Positions 9,666 through 19,833 of a stretch of DNA of 64,000 bases are shown in pieces. Source of the DNA: an uncultured Pseudomonas sp. (GTDB lineage: Bacteria; Pseudomonadota; Gammaproteobacteria; Pseudomonadales; Pseudomonadaceae); NCBI RefSeq assembly GCF_946885955.1, contig NZ_CAMPHI010000024.1:14429-78428 (forward strand). The letters are read 5' to 3'. Positions within the stretch are counted from its first letter, which is position 1. Each line of letters begins with the position of its first letter. Below the pieces are notes generated by a model that had not been told where the DNA came from, did not search any database, and saw nothing but the letters and a program-made list of their open reading frames with translations. A program made the position numbers and the translations under genes.

Positions 9666-9690
9666 CACCCTGCCGCCATGCTGCAGGGTG
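9666..9690 (+). terminator. Hairpin after hcp (attenuator or mRNA-stabilising stem)
   Basis: Perfect 8-bp inverted repeat CACCCTGC / GCAGGGTG with a 9-nt loop, starting 8 bp after the hcp stop. No T-tract follows, so it is more likely a 3'-end stabiliser or partial terminator. Such a stem would let hcp be expressed far above the downstream genes. Confidence 0.5.
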
Positions 9691-9753
9691 CCGGCTTGTA
9701 TCAGCAGGTAGTTTTTCAACTGCCTGCGAGGGCCAAAGCGCACAGGAGGTTCG

Positions 9754-10188
9754 ATGATGGCCAGCCCCGCGTTCATCAATCTGTGGAACAACTACCCGAC
9801 CGAGAGCCAACCCTGCGATGGCGGTTGGGACAATCAATGTGCGATTCGCATGAGCATCACCCTCAACGCCGAGCGAACCATCCGCGTGGATGACCATACC
9901 TATTCCGAGCCGCGTTGCAGCCATGGTCATGCCCGTGGTGCCGAGTCGCTGGCGAATTGGCTGTGGCGGCATCATCTGGGCCGGCCGAACATCTTTACCG
10001 ACGGTGCCGAGGCAAAGCGTCAGCTCAACGGCAAGAACGGCATCATTTTTTTCAAGGATTGCTTTACCCGCAGTGGCGAGAGCCGCGCGGCCGGCGACCA
10101 TATCGATCTGTGGAGTCGCGGTTTCACCAAGACCTACGACGACCCGGCCAACCATTCCGCCCAGGTCTGGTTCTGGGAGTTGTCATGA
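9754..10188 (+). CDS. tae4: T6SS peptidoglycan amidase effector, Tae4 family
   Basis: 144 residues with AGGAGG upstream; the ATG 3 bp later is an equal start. Tae4 enzymes are NlpC/P60-like amidases that cleave peptidoglycan cross-links in the periplasm of rival cells. The family architecture is visible: FINLWNNYP at the N-terminus, the catalytic-cysteine segment NQCAIRMS (about residue 30), ARGAESLANWL, IIFFKDCF and the catalytic-histidine segment GDHIDLW (about 114). There is no signal peptide, as expected for an Hcp-delivered cargo. It overlaps the next gene by ATGA, the usual toxin-immunity coupling. In P. aeruginosa HSI-I hcp1 is followed directly by tagJ, so the pair is an insertion relative to that layout. 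Confidence 0.93.
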   Translation: MMASPAFINLWNNYPTESQPCDGGWDNQCAIRMSITLNAERTIRVDDHTYSEPRCSHGHARGAESLANWLWRHHLGRPNIFTDGAEAKRQLNGKNGIIFFKDCFTRSGESRAAGDHIDLWSRGFTKTYDDPANHSAQVWFWELS

Positions 10189-10625
10189 ATCAGCACCTGC
10201 TTCCCTCCATCGTTGCTGGCTTGTTGTGCCTGAGTCTTCCCGCCTGCGCACAGAGCCCGGCCGATAGCGCCACCCGGGCGCACTTCCTTGCCCAGGATCT
10301 GCAGCTGGAGGAGCGCAATGGCAACTGTCGGTTGGTCGTCCCAGAGCAACCCGGCATCGACCTGCGCCTGAAATGGCCTTGCCAGTTCCATCGTGACGCC
10401 ACTGGCAAGCTGCGCACCAAGCAGGTTGGCGAGCGTCAGGTGCTGCTGGTGGAAAACAGCGAGCAACTGCCCTCGCCCAGCAAGGATTGCCGCACCGAGA
10501 TCCAGGCGATACGCAGCACCGAACAAGGCCTGGAAGCGTCGACGGCAGTCAGCCGGGTGGCCGCCTGCCCGCCGTTCCAGTGGGATGAGAAAGTTTTTAT
10601 CGGTCTGTTCGAACCCGATGCTTGA
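10185..10625 (+). CDS. Putative periplasmic immunity protein for the Tae4 effector
   Basis: 146 residues, start ATG overlapping the tae4 stop. A signal peptide is clear (LLPSIVAGLLCLSLPACAQS); it could be cleaved after CAQ or modified at the LPAC lipobox cysteine. Either way the product is periplasmic, where a Tae4 inhibitor must act. The mature part has cysteines in GNC, WPCQF, KDC and VAACPPFQW, which could form disulfides. I do not see the classical Tai4 pattern, so the immunity role rests on position, overlap and export signal. Confidence 0.72.
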   Translation: MNQHLLPSIVAGLLCLSLPACAQSPADSATRAHFLAQDLQLEERNGNCRLVVPEQPGIDLRLKWPCQFHRDATGKLRTKQVGERQVLLVENSEQLPSPSKDCRTEIQAIRSTEQGLEASTAVSRVAACPPFQWDEKVFIGLFEPDA

Positions 10626-10671
10626 ACGCACACAACGGCTCGGCTCGACGCCGACGCATAAGGAGATCGCG

Positions 10672-11457
10672 ATGAACGCCGAAGAGCTGGTGCGCGCCGG
10701 TAAGCTGGGCGAAGCCCTCGCCGCCCTGCAGGATCAGGTGCGCAGCCAGGCCTCCAACGCCAGCCTGCGGGTATTCCTGTTCCAGCTACTGGCGGTGATG
10801 GGGCAATGGGGCCGCGCGCAAAACCAACTGAAGGTTGTCGGTGAACTGGATGCCGGCGCCCTGGCGATGGTGCAGACCTACCGCGCCGCTCTGGAATGCG
10901 AGGCGCTGCGTGCCGAAGTGTTCGCTGGGCGCTTGACCCCGGTATTGCTGGGCCAACCGACCGCCTGGATGGCCCAGTTGGTCAAGGCCCTGCAGTTGGA
11001 CGGCCAAGGCCAAGCGGAAGCCGCGCAGCACTTGCGCGAACAGGCCTTCGAGGCCGCGCCCGCTGTGCCCGGCGAACTCAACGGCGAAGCCTTCGCCTGG
11101 TGTGCCGATGTCGACCCACGACTCGGCCCGACCCTGGAGTTGATCGTCAACGGCCGCTATGTCTGGTTGCCGATGGAAAACCTCGCCAGCCTGCGCTGCG
11201 AAGCGCCGAGCGACCTGCGCGATCTGGTCTGGCTGCCCGCCGAGCTGACCCTGCGTAACGGCGGCAGCACGGTGGCGCTGATCCCCAGCCGCTACCCGGA
11301 CACCCTGGGCAGCCACGACGACGCCGCGCTGCTGGCGCGCAAAGTCGACTGGCTGGACAACGGCTACCCCATCGGTCAGCGCCTGCTGGCCACCGACAAG
11401 GGCGAGGTCGGGCTGTTCGAACTGCGCAGCCTCAGCTTCGCCGACGGGGATAACTGA
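10672..11457 (+). CDS. tagJ: T6SS accessory protein TagJ (ImpE/SciE family)
   Basis: 261 residues from an ATG with AAGGAG upstream. TagJ is an accessory protein that binds the sheath protein TssB in H1-type systems. An N-terminal TPR-like helical half (about residues 1-120, [22 protein letters not shown]) is followed by the ImpE C-terminal half with [27 protein letters not shown] and RYPDT. It lies 2 bp before tssE. Assignment is firm. Confidence 0.93.
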   Translation: MNAEELVRAGKLGEALAALQDQVRSQASNASLRVFLFQLLAVMGQWGRAQNQLKVVGELDAGALAMVQTYRAALECEALRAEVFAGRLTPVLLGQPTAWMAQLVKALQLDGQGQAEAAQHLREQAFEAAPAVPGELNGEAFAWCADVDPRLGPTLELIVNGRYVWLPMENLASLRCEAPSDLRDLVWLPAELTLRNGGSTVALIPSRYPDTLGSHDDAALLARKVDWLDNGYPIGQRLLATDKGEVGLFELRSLSFADGDN

Positions 11458-11459
11458 AG

Positions 11460-11975
11460 ATGGCCGAGCTGACCCTGCAAGAACGCCTGCAACCCTCGTT
11501 GCTCGATCGCCTGACCGACGATGACCCGCACAACCCGCAAGAAGCCGCCGAGCGCCGCGTCATGTCGATGACCCAGTTGAAGGCCTCGGTGTTGCGCGAT
11601 CTGGCCTGGCTGTTCAATACCTGCGCGCTGTTCGAACCGGAGCATGTCGCACAGATGCCGGCGGGCAACTCGGTGCTGAATTTCGGCCTGCCGCCCCTGG
11701 CCGGGCATACGGCCTCGAGCATCGACGTACAGGCCATCGAAGCCTTGTTCAGCGACACCATCGCTGCTTTCGAACCGCGCATTCTCAAAGGCTCGTTGAA
11801 GGTACGCGCGCAACTCGCCGGCAATGAAATGAACCACAACGCCCTGAGTTTCGAGATCGAGGGCGATCTGTGGGCCGAGCCGGTGCCGTTGCGCCTGCTG
11901 CTGAGTACCGCCCTCGACCTGGAAACCGGACACGTCAAGGTAACGCCGACCGAGCCCGCGAGGAGACGCCGATGA
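11460..11975 (+). CDS. tssE: T6SS baseplate protein TssE
   Basis: 171 residues. TssE is a gp25-like baseplate wedge component. The family signature is present: [16 protein letters not shown] at the N-terminus, [21 protein letters not shown] and the gp25 strand region [42 protein letters not shown]. Its stop overlaps the tssF start (ATGA), so the two are translationally coupled. Confidence 0.96.
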   Translation: MAELTLQERLQPSLLDRLTDDDPHNPQEAAERRVMSMTQLKASVLRDLAWLFNTCALFEPEHVAQMPAGNSVLNFGLPPLAGHTASSIDVQAIEALFSDTIAAFEPRILKGSLKVRAQLAGNEMNHNALSFEIEGDLWAEPVPLRLLLSTALDLETGHVKVTPTEPARRRR

Positions 11976-13831
11976 ATCCGCGCATGCTCGAGTACTACAA
12001 CCAGGAGCTGCAGCACATCCGCGAGAGCGCTGCCGAATTCGCCCAGGAATTCCCGAAGATCGCCAGCCGCCTGACGTTGTCCGGCATCGACTGCGCCGAC
12101 CCCTATGTCGAACGCCTGCTGGAGGGCTTCGCCTACCTGAGCGCGCGCGTGCACCTGAAGCTGGATGCCGAGTATCCGACCTTTACTCACAACCTGCTGG
12201 AAATCGCCTACCCCCACTACCTGGCGCCGACGCCCTCGGTGGTGGTGGTGCAGCTGGTCGCCGACCCCGACGAGGGCTCGCTGACCAGCGGTTTCACGGT
12301 CGAACGTAACGCTGCCCTGCGCGGCCAACTCGGCCATGGCGAGCAGACCGCCTGCGAATACCGCAGCGCCCATGCGGTGACGCTCTGGCCGTTGCAGGTC
12401 AGCCGCGCCGAATACTTCGGCAACCCGACCGCCACCCTCGGCCGACTCGCCGCCAGCGAACCCAGGGCCAAAGCCGGGCTGCGACTACGTTTGCGCTGCG
12501 GCGCCGGCTTGCCGTTCAACGCCCTGCAACTGGATAACCTGCCGCTCTACCTCAACGGCGCCGACGAGCAACCTTTCCGTCTTTACGAACAGCTGCTCGG
12601 CAATGCCTGCGCCCTGTTCATCAAGAGCGTCGACGGCGACTGGGTCGAGCGCTTGCCCCTGACATGCCTCAAAACGCGCGGCTTCGATGACCAGGATGCG
12701 CTGTTGCCCGTGGTGCCCCGTGCCTTTCAGGGTTATCGCCTGCTGCAGGAGTACTTCGCCCTGCCCAACCGCTTCCTGTTCGTCGACTTCACGGGGCTGA
12801 GCGCAGGCGTGCAGCGTTGCACTGGCCAAGAGTTGGAACTGGTGGTGCTATTCGATCGCCTCGACAGCACCCTGGAAGGCACGGTGTCGGCTGCCCAGTT
12901 CGTGCCCTTCTGCACCCCGGCGGTGAACCTGTTTCCGCGCCGCGCCGACCGCATCCATCTGAGCGAACGGGTGCACGAGCATCAGGTGATCGCCGACCGC
13001 ACCCGGCCGCTGGATTTCGAGATTCATTCACTGACCCAGGTCGCCGGCCATGGCAGCGGCCCGGAACAACCGTTCCAGCCGTTCTATGCGATCCGCGACC
13101 CGCTGCGTTATGGCCGCGAGCAGGCCTACTACATCGTCCGCCGCGAGCCACGTCGGTTGTCCAGCCAGCAACGGCGGCGCGGGCCACGTTCGACCTATGT
13201 CGGCAGCGAAACCTTCGTCTCCCTGGTGGACGCCAACCAGGCACCCTACCGCCATGACCTGCGCCAGCTCGGCCTCAGCGCCCTGTGCACCAACCGCGAC
13301 CTGCCGCTGCTGATGCCGGTGGGTTCCGGCAAGAGCGATTTCACTCTGGAAGACAGCGCCCCGGTGCTGGCCGTGCGTTGCCTGGCCGGCCCCAGTCGGC
13401 CGCGGCCAAGCCGCGCCCACGATGCCAGCGCCTGGCGGCTGATCAGTCAGTTGTCGCTGAACTACTTGTCGCTGAGCGAACAGGGCCAGGGCGCCGCCGC
13501 GTTGCGCGAGCTGTTGCGCCTGTACGGCGACCCCGGCGACTCGGCGCTGCAATTGCAGATCGAAGGCTTGCGCCAGGTGCGCAGTACACCTTGCACCCGC
13601 AGGTTGCCGATGCCGGGACCAATCGTCTTTGGCCGTGGCCTGGAAATCAGCCTGGAGTTCGACGAGAACGCCTTCCGCGGCACCGGTGTGTACCTGCTGG
13701 GCGCGGTGTTCGAGCGTTTTCTCGCGCGTTATGTGTCGATCAACAGCTTTACCGAAACCGTACTGCGCACCACCGAGCGCGGCGAAATCATGCGATGGCA
13801 GGCGCACCCCGGATGTCGACCGAACCTCTGA
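11972..13831 (+). CDS. tssF: T6SS baseplate protein TssF
   Basis: 619 residues, the normal length. TssF builds the baseplate wedge with TssG, TssE and TssK. Diagnostic sequence includes [20 protein letters not shown] near the N-terminus and [23 protein letters not shown]. The end ([19 protein letters not shown]) overlaps tssG by 37 bp in another frame, a known arrangement for this gene pair. Confidence 0.96.
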   Translation: MNPRMLEYYNQELQHIRESAAEFAQEFPKIASRLTLSGIDCADPYVERLLEGFAYLSARVHLKLDAEYPTFTHNLLEIAYPHYLAPTPSVVVVQLVADPDEGSLTSGFTVERNAALRGQLGHGEQTACEYRSAHAVTLWPLQVSRAEYFGNPTATLGRLAASEPRAKAGLRLRLRCGAGLPFNALQLDNLPLYLNGADEQPFRLYEQLLGNACALFIKSVDGDWVERLPLTCLKTRGFDDQDALLPVVPRAFQGYRLLQEYFALPNRFLFVDFTGLSAGVQRCTGQELELVVLFDRLDSTLEGTVSAAQFVPFCTPAVNLFPRRADRIHLSERVHEHQVIADRTRPLDFEIHSLTQVAGHGSGPEQPFQPFYAIRDPLRYGREQAYYIVRREPRRLSSQQRRRGPRSTYVGSETFVSLVDANQAPYRHDLRQLGLSALCTNRDLPLLMPVGSGKSDFTLEDSAPVLAVRCLAGPSRPRPSRAHDASAWRLISQLSLNYLSLSEQGQGAAALRELLRLYGDPGDSALQLQIEGLRQVRSTPCTRRLPMPGPIVFGRGLEISLEFDENAFRGTGVYLLGAVFERFLARYVSINSFTETVLRTTERGEIMRWQAHPGCRPNL

Positions 13832-14844
13832 ATTCGCTGGAGAGCATCGCCCGAATGGCCGACGAGCCCTGGGCCTACGACTTCTTCCAGGCCCTGCGAC
13901 GCATCGAGTGCGAGGCCGCAGATCGCCCACGCATCGGCCATTCCCTGCGCCTGGGCGACGACCCGCTGCGCTTGGGACAGAAACCCGACTGCGGCTTCGC
14001 CCCATCCACCCTGGCCAGCATCGAAGCCGGCGCCGAGGGTGCTGCGCCACGCGTCGAGCAATTCTTCTTCGGCCTGACCGGGCCCAATGGCCCACTGCCG
14101 CTGCACCTGACCGAGTACGCCCGCGAACGTCAGCGCAACAACGGCGACGCCACCTTCACGCGCTTTCTCGATGTGTTCAATCACCGCTTGTTGTGCCTGT
14201 TCTACCGCGCCTGGGCCGAAGCACGGCCGACCGTCAGCCATGACCGCCCCGATCACGATTACTGGTCGATGCGCCTTGCCGCGCTGTCCGGGCGCGGCAT
14301 GACCAGCCTGCTTGGCCAAGGTCCGATCGCCGATTCGGCGTGTTACCACTTCACCGGTCACCTGGCGGCGCAGACCCGCTACCCGGACGGCTTGCGCGCC
14401 ATTCTGGAAGGCTACTTCGGCGTGCCGGTAAGCATCGAGGAGTACGTTGGCCAGTGGCTGGAGCTGCCGCAGCGTAGCCAGGTGGGCGTGGCGCTTTGCT
14501 CGCTCGGCAGCGACCTGAGCCTGGGGACCCACGTTTGGGATCGCCAGCATAAATTCCGCATCCGTCTCGGCCCTTTGAGCCTGGAGCAATACCAACGCTT
14601 GTTGCCCGGGCAGGAAAGCTTCGTTGAGCTGGCCGCTTGGGTCGCCGAGTACCAGGGCGACGAGCTGGATTGGGAGGTCAATCTATTGCTGCGGCGCGAG
14701 GAAGTTCCGCGCATCGACCTCGACGGCCAAACCCGACTGGGCTTCGATACCTGGCTCGGCAGCCCGCCGACGGATACCGACGACCTGCTGCTGGCCCGCG
14801 AATACGCCGGCCACTCCACCCCCTCCGAGGAGCAGCGACCATGA
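13795..14844 (+). CDS. tssG: T6SS baseplate protein TssG
   Basis: 349 residues from the ATG at 13795, inside the tssF end; an in-frame ATG at 13813 is an alternative. TssG forms the wedge core with two TssF copies. Recognisable features are EPWAYDFFQALRRIECE, VEQFFFGLTGPNGPLPLHLTEYARER, FLDVFNHRLLCLFYRAWA and the C-terminal LGFDTWLG. The stop overlaps the clpV start (ATGA). Confidence 0.95.
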   Translation: MAGAPRMSTEPLNSLESIARMADEPWAYDFFQALRRIECEAADRPRIGHSLRLGDDPLRLGQKPDCGFAPSTLASIEAGAEGAAPRVEQFFFGLTGPNGPLPLHLTEYARERQRNNGDATFTRFLDVFNHRLLCLFYRAWAEARPTVSHDRPDHDYWSMRLAALSGRGMTSLLGQGPIADSACYHFTGHLAAQTRYPDGLRAILEGYFGVPVSIEEYVGQWLELPQRSQVGVALCSLGSDLSLGTHVWDRQHKFRIRLGPLSLEQYQRLLPGQESFVELAAWVAEYQGDELDWEVNLLLRREEVPRIDLDGQTRLGFDTWLGSPPTDTDDLLLAREYAGHSTPSEEQRP

Positions 14845-17561
14845 GTGAGATCAGCCGCGCCGCGCTGTTCGGCAAATTGAACAGCCTGGCCTACAAGGCC
14901 ATCGAAGCCGCCACCGTATTCTGCAAATTGCGCGGCAACCCTTATGTGGAACTGGTGCACTGGCTGCATCAGCTTCTGCAGTTGCAGGACTCCGACCTGC
15001 ACCGCCTGATCCGCCAGTTCAATCTCGACCCGGCGCGCCTGGCCAGGGACATCACCGAGGTGCTGGACCGACTGCCGCGCGGCTCCACCTCGATCACCGA
15101 CCTGTCCTCCCATGTCGAGGAAGCGGTCGAGCGCGGCTGGGTCTACGGCAGCCTGATGTTCGGCGAGAGCCAGGTGCGCAGCGCCTACCTGATCGTCGGC
15201 ATGCTCAAGACACCGAGCCTGCGTCATGCGCTCTCGGCAATCTCCCGCGAGTTCGACAAGATCAAGGTGGAGAGTCTCACCGAACGCTTCGACGAATACC
15301 TCGACGGCTCGCCGGAGAACGGCCTGAGCGCCAGCGACGGATTTCAAGCCGGCAGCCCCGGCGAGGCCAGCGGCGCCGTGCCCCCCGGCGCCATGGGCAA
15401 ACAGGAGGCGCTCAAACGCTTTACCGTCGACCTCACCGAACAGGCGCGCAGCGGCAAGCTCGACCCCATAGTCGGGCGCGACGAAGAGATTCGCCAACTG
15501 GTGGACATCCTCATGCGTCGTCGGCAGAACAACCCGATCCTCACCGGCGAGGCCGGCGTGGGCAAGACCGCGGTGGTCGAGGGTTTCGCCCTGCGTATCG
15601 TCGCCGGCGACGTGCCGCCGAGCCTCAAGGACGTCGAGCTGCGTGCCCTGGATGTCGGCCTGCTGCAAGCCGGCGCGAGCATGAAGGGCGAGTTCGAGCA
15701 GCGCCTGCGTCAGGTGATCGAGGACGTGCAGGCCTCTCCCAAGCCAATCATCCTGTTTATCGACGAGGCCCATACCCTGGTCGGTGCTGGTGGCGCGGCC
15801 GGCACCGGCGATGCCGCCAACCTACTCAAGCCGGCTTTGGCACGGGGCACCTTGCGCACGGTGGCGGCAACCACCTGGGCCGAATACAAAAAGCACATCG
15901 AAAAAGACCCGGCCCTGACCCGACGCTTCCAGGTGGTGCAGGTCGACGAGCCATCGGAACCCAAGGCGATCCTGATGATGCGCGGCGTCGCCTCGACCAT
16001 GGAGCAGCACCACAAGGTGCAGATCCTCGACGAGGCGCTGGAGGCCTCGGTCAAGCTGTCGCACCGCTATATCCCGGCCCGCCAGTTGCCGGATAAGTCC
16101 GTCAGCTTGCTCGACACCGCCTGCGCCCGGGTCGCTATCAGCCTGCATGCGGTGCCAGCCGAGGTGGACGACAGCCGGCGGCGCATCGAGGCGTTGAGTA
16201 CCGAGCAGGCGATCATCGCTCGCGAGCAGGCCATTGGCATTGCCATCGGCACTCGCCAACAGGATGTCGAGGCGGCCCTTAGCGAGGAACGCGCACGCCT
16301 GGCGACCCTGGAAAATCGCTGGAACGAAGAGAAGGCCCTGGTCGACGAACTGCTGGCGACCCGCGCCAGCTTGCGCGCCGCCGCCGAACCCGTGGATGAC
16401 ACCAGCAGCGAGGTCGGCGCGCCATCGCCGCGCCTGGACGAGGCCGAACGCCTGGCACTGCGTGACAAGCTCAGCGATCTGCAAAGCCGCCTCGCTGCCT
16501 TGCAGGGCGAAAACCCGCTGATTCTGCCGACCGTGGATTACCAGGCGGTGGCCGCGGTGGTCGCCGACTGGACCGGCATCCCGGTCGGGCGCATGGCGCG
16601 CAACGAGATCGACACCGTGCTCAGGCTCGACGAGCACATGAAGAAACGCATCATCGGCCAGGACCACGCCCTGGCGATGATCGCCAAACGCATCCAGACC
16701 TCCCGCGCCGGCCTGGACAACCCGAGCAAGCCGATCGGCGTGTTTCTGTTGGCCGGCACCTCTGGCGTGGGCAAGACCGAAACCGCCCTGGCCCTGGCCG
16801 AGGCCATGTACGGCGGCGAGCAGAACATCATCACCATCAACATGAGCGAGTTCCAGGAGGCGCACACCGTCTCCACCCTCAAGGGCGCGCCGCCCGGCTA
16901 TGTCGGCTACGGCGAAGGCGGCGTGCTGACCGAGGCGGTGCGGCGCAAACCCTACAGCGTGGTACTGCTCGACGAGGTGGAAAAAGCCCACCCGGACGTG
17001 CACGAGATTTTCTTTCAGGTGTTCGACAAGGGCGTGATGGAGGACGGCGAAGGTCGACTGATCGACTTCAAGAACTGCCTGATCCTGCTCACCACCAATG
17101 CCGGCACCGAGATGATCGCCAGCCTGTGCAGCGACCCGGAACTGATGCCCGATCCCGATGCCATCGCCAAGGCTCTGCGCGAGCCATTGCTCAAGGTATT
17201 CCCGCCGGCCCTGCTCGGGCGCCTGGTGACCATCCCCTACTACCCACTGAGCGACGAGATGCTCAAAGCCATCACCCGCCTGCAACTGGAACGGATCAAG
17301 AAACGCGTGGAAAGCGGGCACAAAGTGCCGTTCGTCTACGACGACAGCGTGGTCGAGCTGATCGTCTCGCGCTGCACCGAGATCGAGAGCGGCGGGCGGA
17401 TGATCGACGCCATCCTGACCAATACCCTGCTGCCGGATATGAGCCGGGAATTTCTCACCCGCATGCTCGAGGGCAAGCCACTGGCTGGGGTGCGCATCAG
17501 CCAACGGGACAATGCGCTGCACTATGTTTTCGACCCGCATATTGCCGAGACGGCCGACTGA
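14841..17561 (+). CDS. clpV: T6SS AAA+ ATPase ClpV (TssH)
   Basis: 906 residues. ClpV disassembles contracted TssBC sheath so that it can be reused. It has an N-terminal domain (about residues 1-160) and two AAA+ modules. The first has Walker A GEAGVGKT (about 236) and Walker B ILFIDEAHTL. The second has Walker A GTSGVGKT (about 640) and Walker B VVLLDEVEKAHPDV. Between them is the coiled middle domain (LSEERARLATLENRWNEEK) shared with ClpB. Both ATPase sites look intact. It is coupled to tssG and followed after 30 bp by vgrG. Confidence 0.97.
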   Translation: MSEISRAALFGKLNSLAYKAIEAATVFCKLRGNPYVELVHWLHQLLQLQDSDLHRLIRQFNLDPARLARDITEVLDRLPRGSTSITDLSSHVEEAVERGWVYGSLMFGESQVRSAYLIVGMLKTPSLRHALSAISREFDKIKVESLTERFDEYLDGSPENGLSASDGFQAGSPGEASGAVPPGAMGKQEALKRFTVDLTEQARSGKLDPIVGRDEEIRQLVDILMRRRQNNPILTGEAGVGKTAVVEGFALRIVAGDVPPSLKDVELRALDVGLLQAGASMKGEFEQRLRQVIEDVQASPKPIILFIDEAHTLVGAGGAAGTGDAANLLKPALARGTLRTVAATTWAEYKKHIEKDPALTRRFQVVQVDEPSEPKAILMMRGVASTMEQHHKVQILDEALEASVKLSHRYIPARQLPDKSVSLLDTACARVAISLHAVPAEVDDSRRRIEALSTEQAIIAREQAIGIAIGTRQQDVEAALSEERARLATLENRWNEEKALVDELLATRASLRAAAEPVDDTSSEVGAPSPRLDEAERLALRDKLSDLQSRLAALQGENPLILPTVDYQAVAAVVADWTGIPVGRMARNEIDTVLRLDEHMKKRIIGQDHALAMIAKRIQTSRAGLDNPSKPIGVFLLAGTSGVGKTETALALAEAMYGGEQNIITINMSEFQEAHTVSTLKGAPPGYVGYGEGGVLTEAVRRKPYSVVLLDEVEKAHPDVHEIFFQVFDKGVMEDGEGRLIDFKNCLILLTTNAGTEMIASLCSDPELMPDPDAIAKALREPLLKVFPPALLGRLVTIPYYPLSDEMLKAITRLQLERIKKRVESGHKVPFVYDDSVVELIVSRCTEIESGGRMIDAILTNTLLPDMSREFLTRMLEGKPLAGVRISQRDNALHYVFDPHIAETAD

Positions 17562-17591
17562 CGTCCGAACGCGAGCCTAAGGAAGCTGTAT

Positions 17592-19817
17592 ATGGCAATC
17601 ACGCAAAACAATCGCTTGGTACAGGTCGACAGTCCCCTCGGCGGCGATGTCCTGCTGTTGCAGAGCATGGACGGCAGCGAGGAGCTGGGGCGGTTGTTCC
17701 ACTACGAACTGGATCTCACCTCCGAAGATCGGGCGATCAAGTTCGACCAGTTGCTGGGCAAGCCGATGGGCCTGACCCTGGAGCTGCACGACGGCGGTAA
17801 GCGCTACTTCCACGGCATTGCCTGCAGCTGCCGACAATTGACCGGCCACGGCCAGTTCGCTGGCTATCGGGTCAGCCTGCGGCCCTGGTTCTGGCTGCTC
17901 ACACGCACCTCGGACTGCCGGATTTTCCAGAACAAGACAGTGCCGGACATCATCAAACAGGTGTTCCGCGACCTCGGCTTCTCCGATTTCGAAGACAGTC
18001 TGAGCGGCAGTTACCGCGAGTGGGAATACTGCGTGCAATACCGCGAAACCAGCTTCGACTTCGTCAGCCGGTTGATGGAGCAGGAAGGCATCTACTACTA
18101 CTTCCGTCATGAGAAAACGCGTCATGTGCTGGTGTTGGCCGACGCCTACGGCGCCCATTCCACGGTCGACGATTACGCCTCGGTGCCCTTCTACCCGCCC
18201 GACCAACAGATGCGCGAGCGCGATCATTTCTACGATTGGCAACTGGCGCGGGAGGTCCAGCCCGGCTCGTTGGCGCTGAACGACTACGACTTCCAGCGCC
18301 CCAGCGCCAGCCTCGAGGTGCGCTCCAGCGTGTCGCGCAGCCACAGCAACGGCGACCACCCGCTCTACGACTATCCCGGCGAATACGTGCAGAGCAAGGA
18401 TGGCGAGCACTACGCGCGCACCCGCATCGAAGCCATCCACAGCCAGTTCGAGCGCGTGCAGCTACGCGGCCGCGCCCGCGGGTTGGGCTCAGGGCACCTG
18501 TTCAAGCTGACCGACTACGACCGCGCGGACCAGAACCGCGAATACCTGGTGGTGGTCGCGCGCTACCAGATTCGCCAGGAACTTTATGAAAGCGGGCAGC
18601 TGGATTTGGCCGAGCAGTTCACCAGCGAACTGGACTGCATGGACGCCAGCCAGGCTTTCCGTCCCCTGCCTCTGACGCCCATGCCTATCGTCCGCGGGCC
18701 GCAGACCGCGGTGGTGGTCGGCCCCGGCGGCGAGGAGATTTGGACCGACCAGTACGGCCGGGTCAAGGTGCACTTCTATTGGGATCGCCACGACCAGTCC
18801 AACGAAAACAGCTCCTGCTGGATGCGCGTGTCCCAGGCCTGGGCCGGCAAGAACTGGGGCTCGGTGCAGATTCCGCGGATCGGCCAGGAAGTGATCGTCA
18901 GCTTCCTCGAAGGCGACCCGGACCGGCCGATCATCACCGGCCGCGTCTATAACGCCGAACAGACGGTGCCCTACGAGCTACCCGCCAACGCCACCCAGAG
19001 CGGCGTGAAGAGCCGTTCGAGCAAGGACGGCTCGCCGGCCAACTTCAATGAAATCCGCATGGAGGACAAAAAAGGCGCCGAGCAGCTGTTTATCCACGCC
19101 GAGAAGAACCAGGACATCGAGGTCGAGAACGACGAGACCCACTGGGTCGGCCACGACCGCAGCAAGACCATCGATAACGACGAAACCGTACACGTCAAAC
19201 ACGACCGCACCGAGACGGTGGACAACAACGAAACCATCAAAATCGGCGTGGACCGCAAGGAAACGGTCGGCAATAACGAGACCATCTCCATCGGCGTGAA
19301 CCGTACCGAGGATGTCGGCAGCGACGAGAAGATCACCATCGGCGCCAACCGTACCGAGGACGTCGGCAGCAACGAGACCATCACCATAGGCGCGGACCGC
19401 ACGGAAAAGGTCGGCGCCAACGAAAACATCACCATCGTCAGCAACCGCACCGAAGACGTCGGCGGCAACGAGACCATCGGCATCAGCGGCAACCGCAACG
19501 AAACGGTCAAGGGCAACGAAGGCATCGAGATCAATGGCAATCAAAATACCCAGATTGGCCAGAACGAATCGCGCGACGTCGGTCAAAACCGCACCACCGG
19601 CATCAAACAGAACGACAGCCTGGACGTCGGCAAGAACTTTTCCCTCACCGCCGGCGACTCCATCACCCTGACCACGGGGGCGGCCAGCATCACCATGAAG
19701 AAGGACGGCACCATCATGATTCGCGGCAAGGACATCACCATCGACGGCTCCGGCGCGATCAATATCAAGGCCAACCGCAACGTCGTCATCAAGGGTCAGA
19801 AGATTCTGCAGAACTGA
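17592..19817 (+). CDS. vgrG: T6SS spike protein VgrG
   Basis: 741 residues. VgrG trimers form the spike tip and carry PAAR-linked effectors. The gp27/gp5-like body is intact (LGKPMGLTLEL, SSCWMRVSQAWAGKNWGS, IPRIGQEVIVSFLEGDPDRPIITGRVYNAE). From about residue 500 the C-terminus is a long beta-helical needle of repeated units of the type NRTEDVGSNETITIGA, roughly ten copies. It ends shortly after GQKIL with no extra enzymatic domain, so cargo must be carried by the downstream PAAR-like protein. The following gene order matches P. aeruginosa PA0095 (vgrG1b) onward as I recall it. Confidence 0.96.
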   Translation: MAITQNNRLVQVDSPLGGDVLLLQSMDGSEELGRLFHYELDLTSEDRAIKFDQLLGKPMGLTLELHDGGKRYFHGIACSCRQLTGHGQFAGYRVSLRPWFWLLTRTSDCRIFQNKTVPDIIKQVFRDLGFSDFEDSLSGSYREWEYCVQYRETSFDFVSRLMEQEGIYYYFRHEKTRHVLVLADAYGAHSTVDDYASVPFYPPDQQMRERDHFYDWQLAREVQPGSLALNDYDFQRPSASLEVRSSVSRSHSNGDHPLYDYPGEYVQSKDGEHYARTRIEAIHSQFERVQLRGRARGLGSGHLFKLTDYDRADQNREYLVVVARYQIRQELYESGQLDLAEQFTSELDCMDASQAFRPLPLTPMPIVRGPQTAVVVGPGGEEIWTDQYGRVKVHFYWDRHDQSNENSSCWMRVSQAWAGKNWGSVQIPRIGQEVIVSFLEGDPDRPIITGRVYNAEQTVPYELPANATQSGVKSRSSKDGSPANFNEIRMEDKKGAEQLFIHAEKNQDIEVENDETHWVGHDRSKTIDNDETVHVKHDRTETVDNNETIKIGVDRKETVGNNETISIGVNRTEDVGSDEKITIGANRTEDVGSNETITIGADRTEKVGANENITIVSNRTEDVGGNETIGISGNRNETVKGNEGIEINGNQNTQIGQNESRDVGQNRTTGIKQNDSLDVGKNFSLTAGDSITLTTGAASITMKKDGTIMIRGKDITIDGSGAINIKANRNVVIKGQKILQN
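19090..19640 (+). repeat. In-gene tandem repeats encoding the VgrG beta-helix
   Basis: Imperfect tandem units of about 48 bp encode 16-residue repeats (NRTEDVG-x-NETITIG and variants: DRKETVG, NRTEDVG, DRTEKVG, NRNETVK). They form the VgrG needle. The DNA copies are diverged at synonymous sites, which suggests old duplication rather than recent expansion. Confidence 0.85.
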
Positions 19818-19833
19818 GCACGGAGCGCAGAGC

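Noticed and set aside
15822..17540. Long minus-strand open frame opposite clpV
   Set aside because: Shadow of the ClpV frame; His/Gln/Gly-rich nonsense composition and no ribosome-binding site.
19090..19640. CRISPR-like regular repeats
   Set aside because: They are in-frame coding repeats of the VgrG needle with no distinct spacers.
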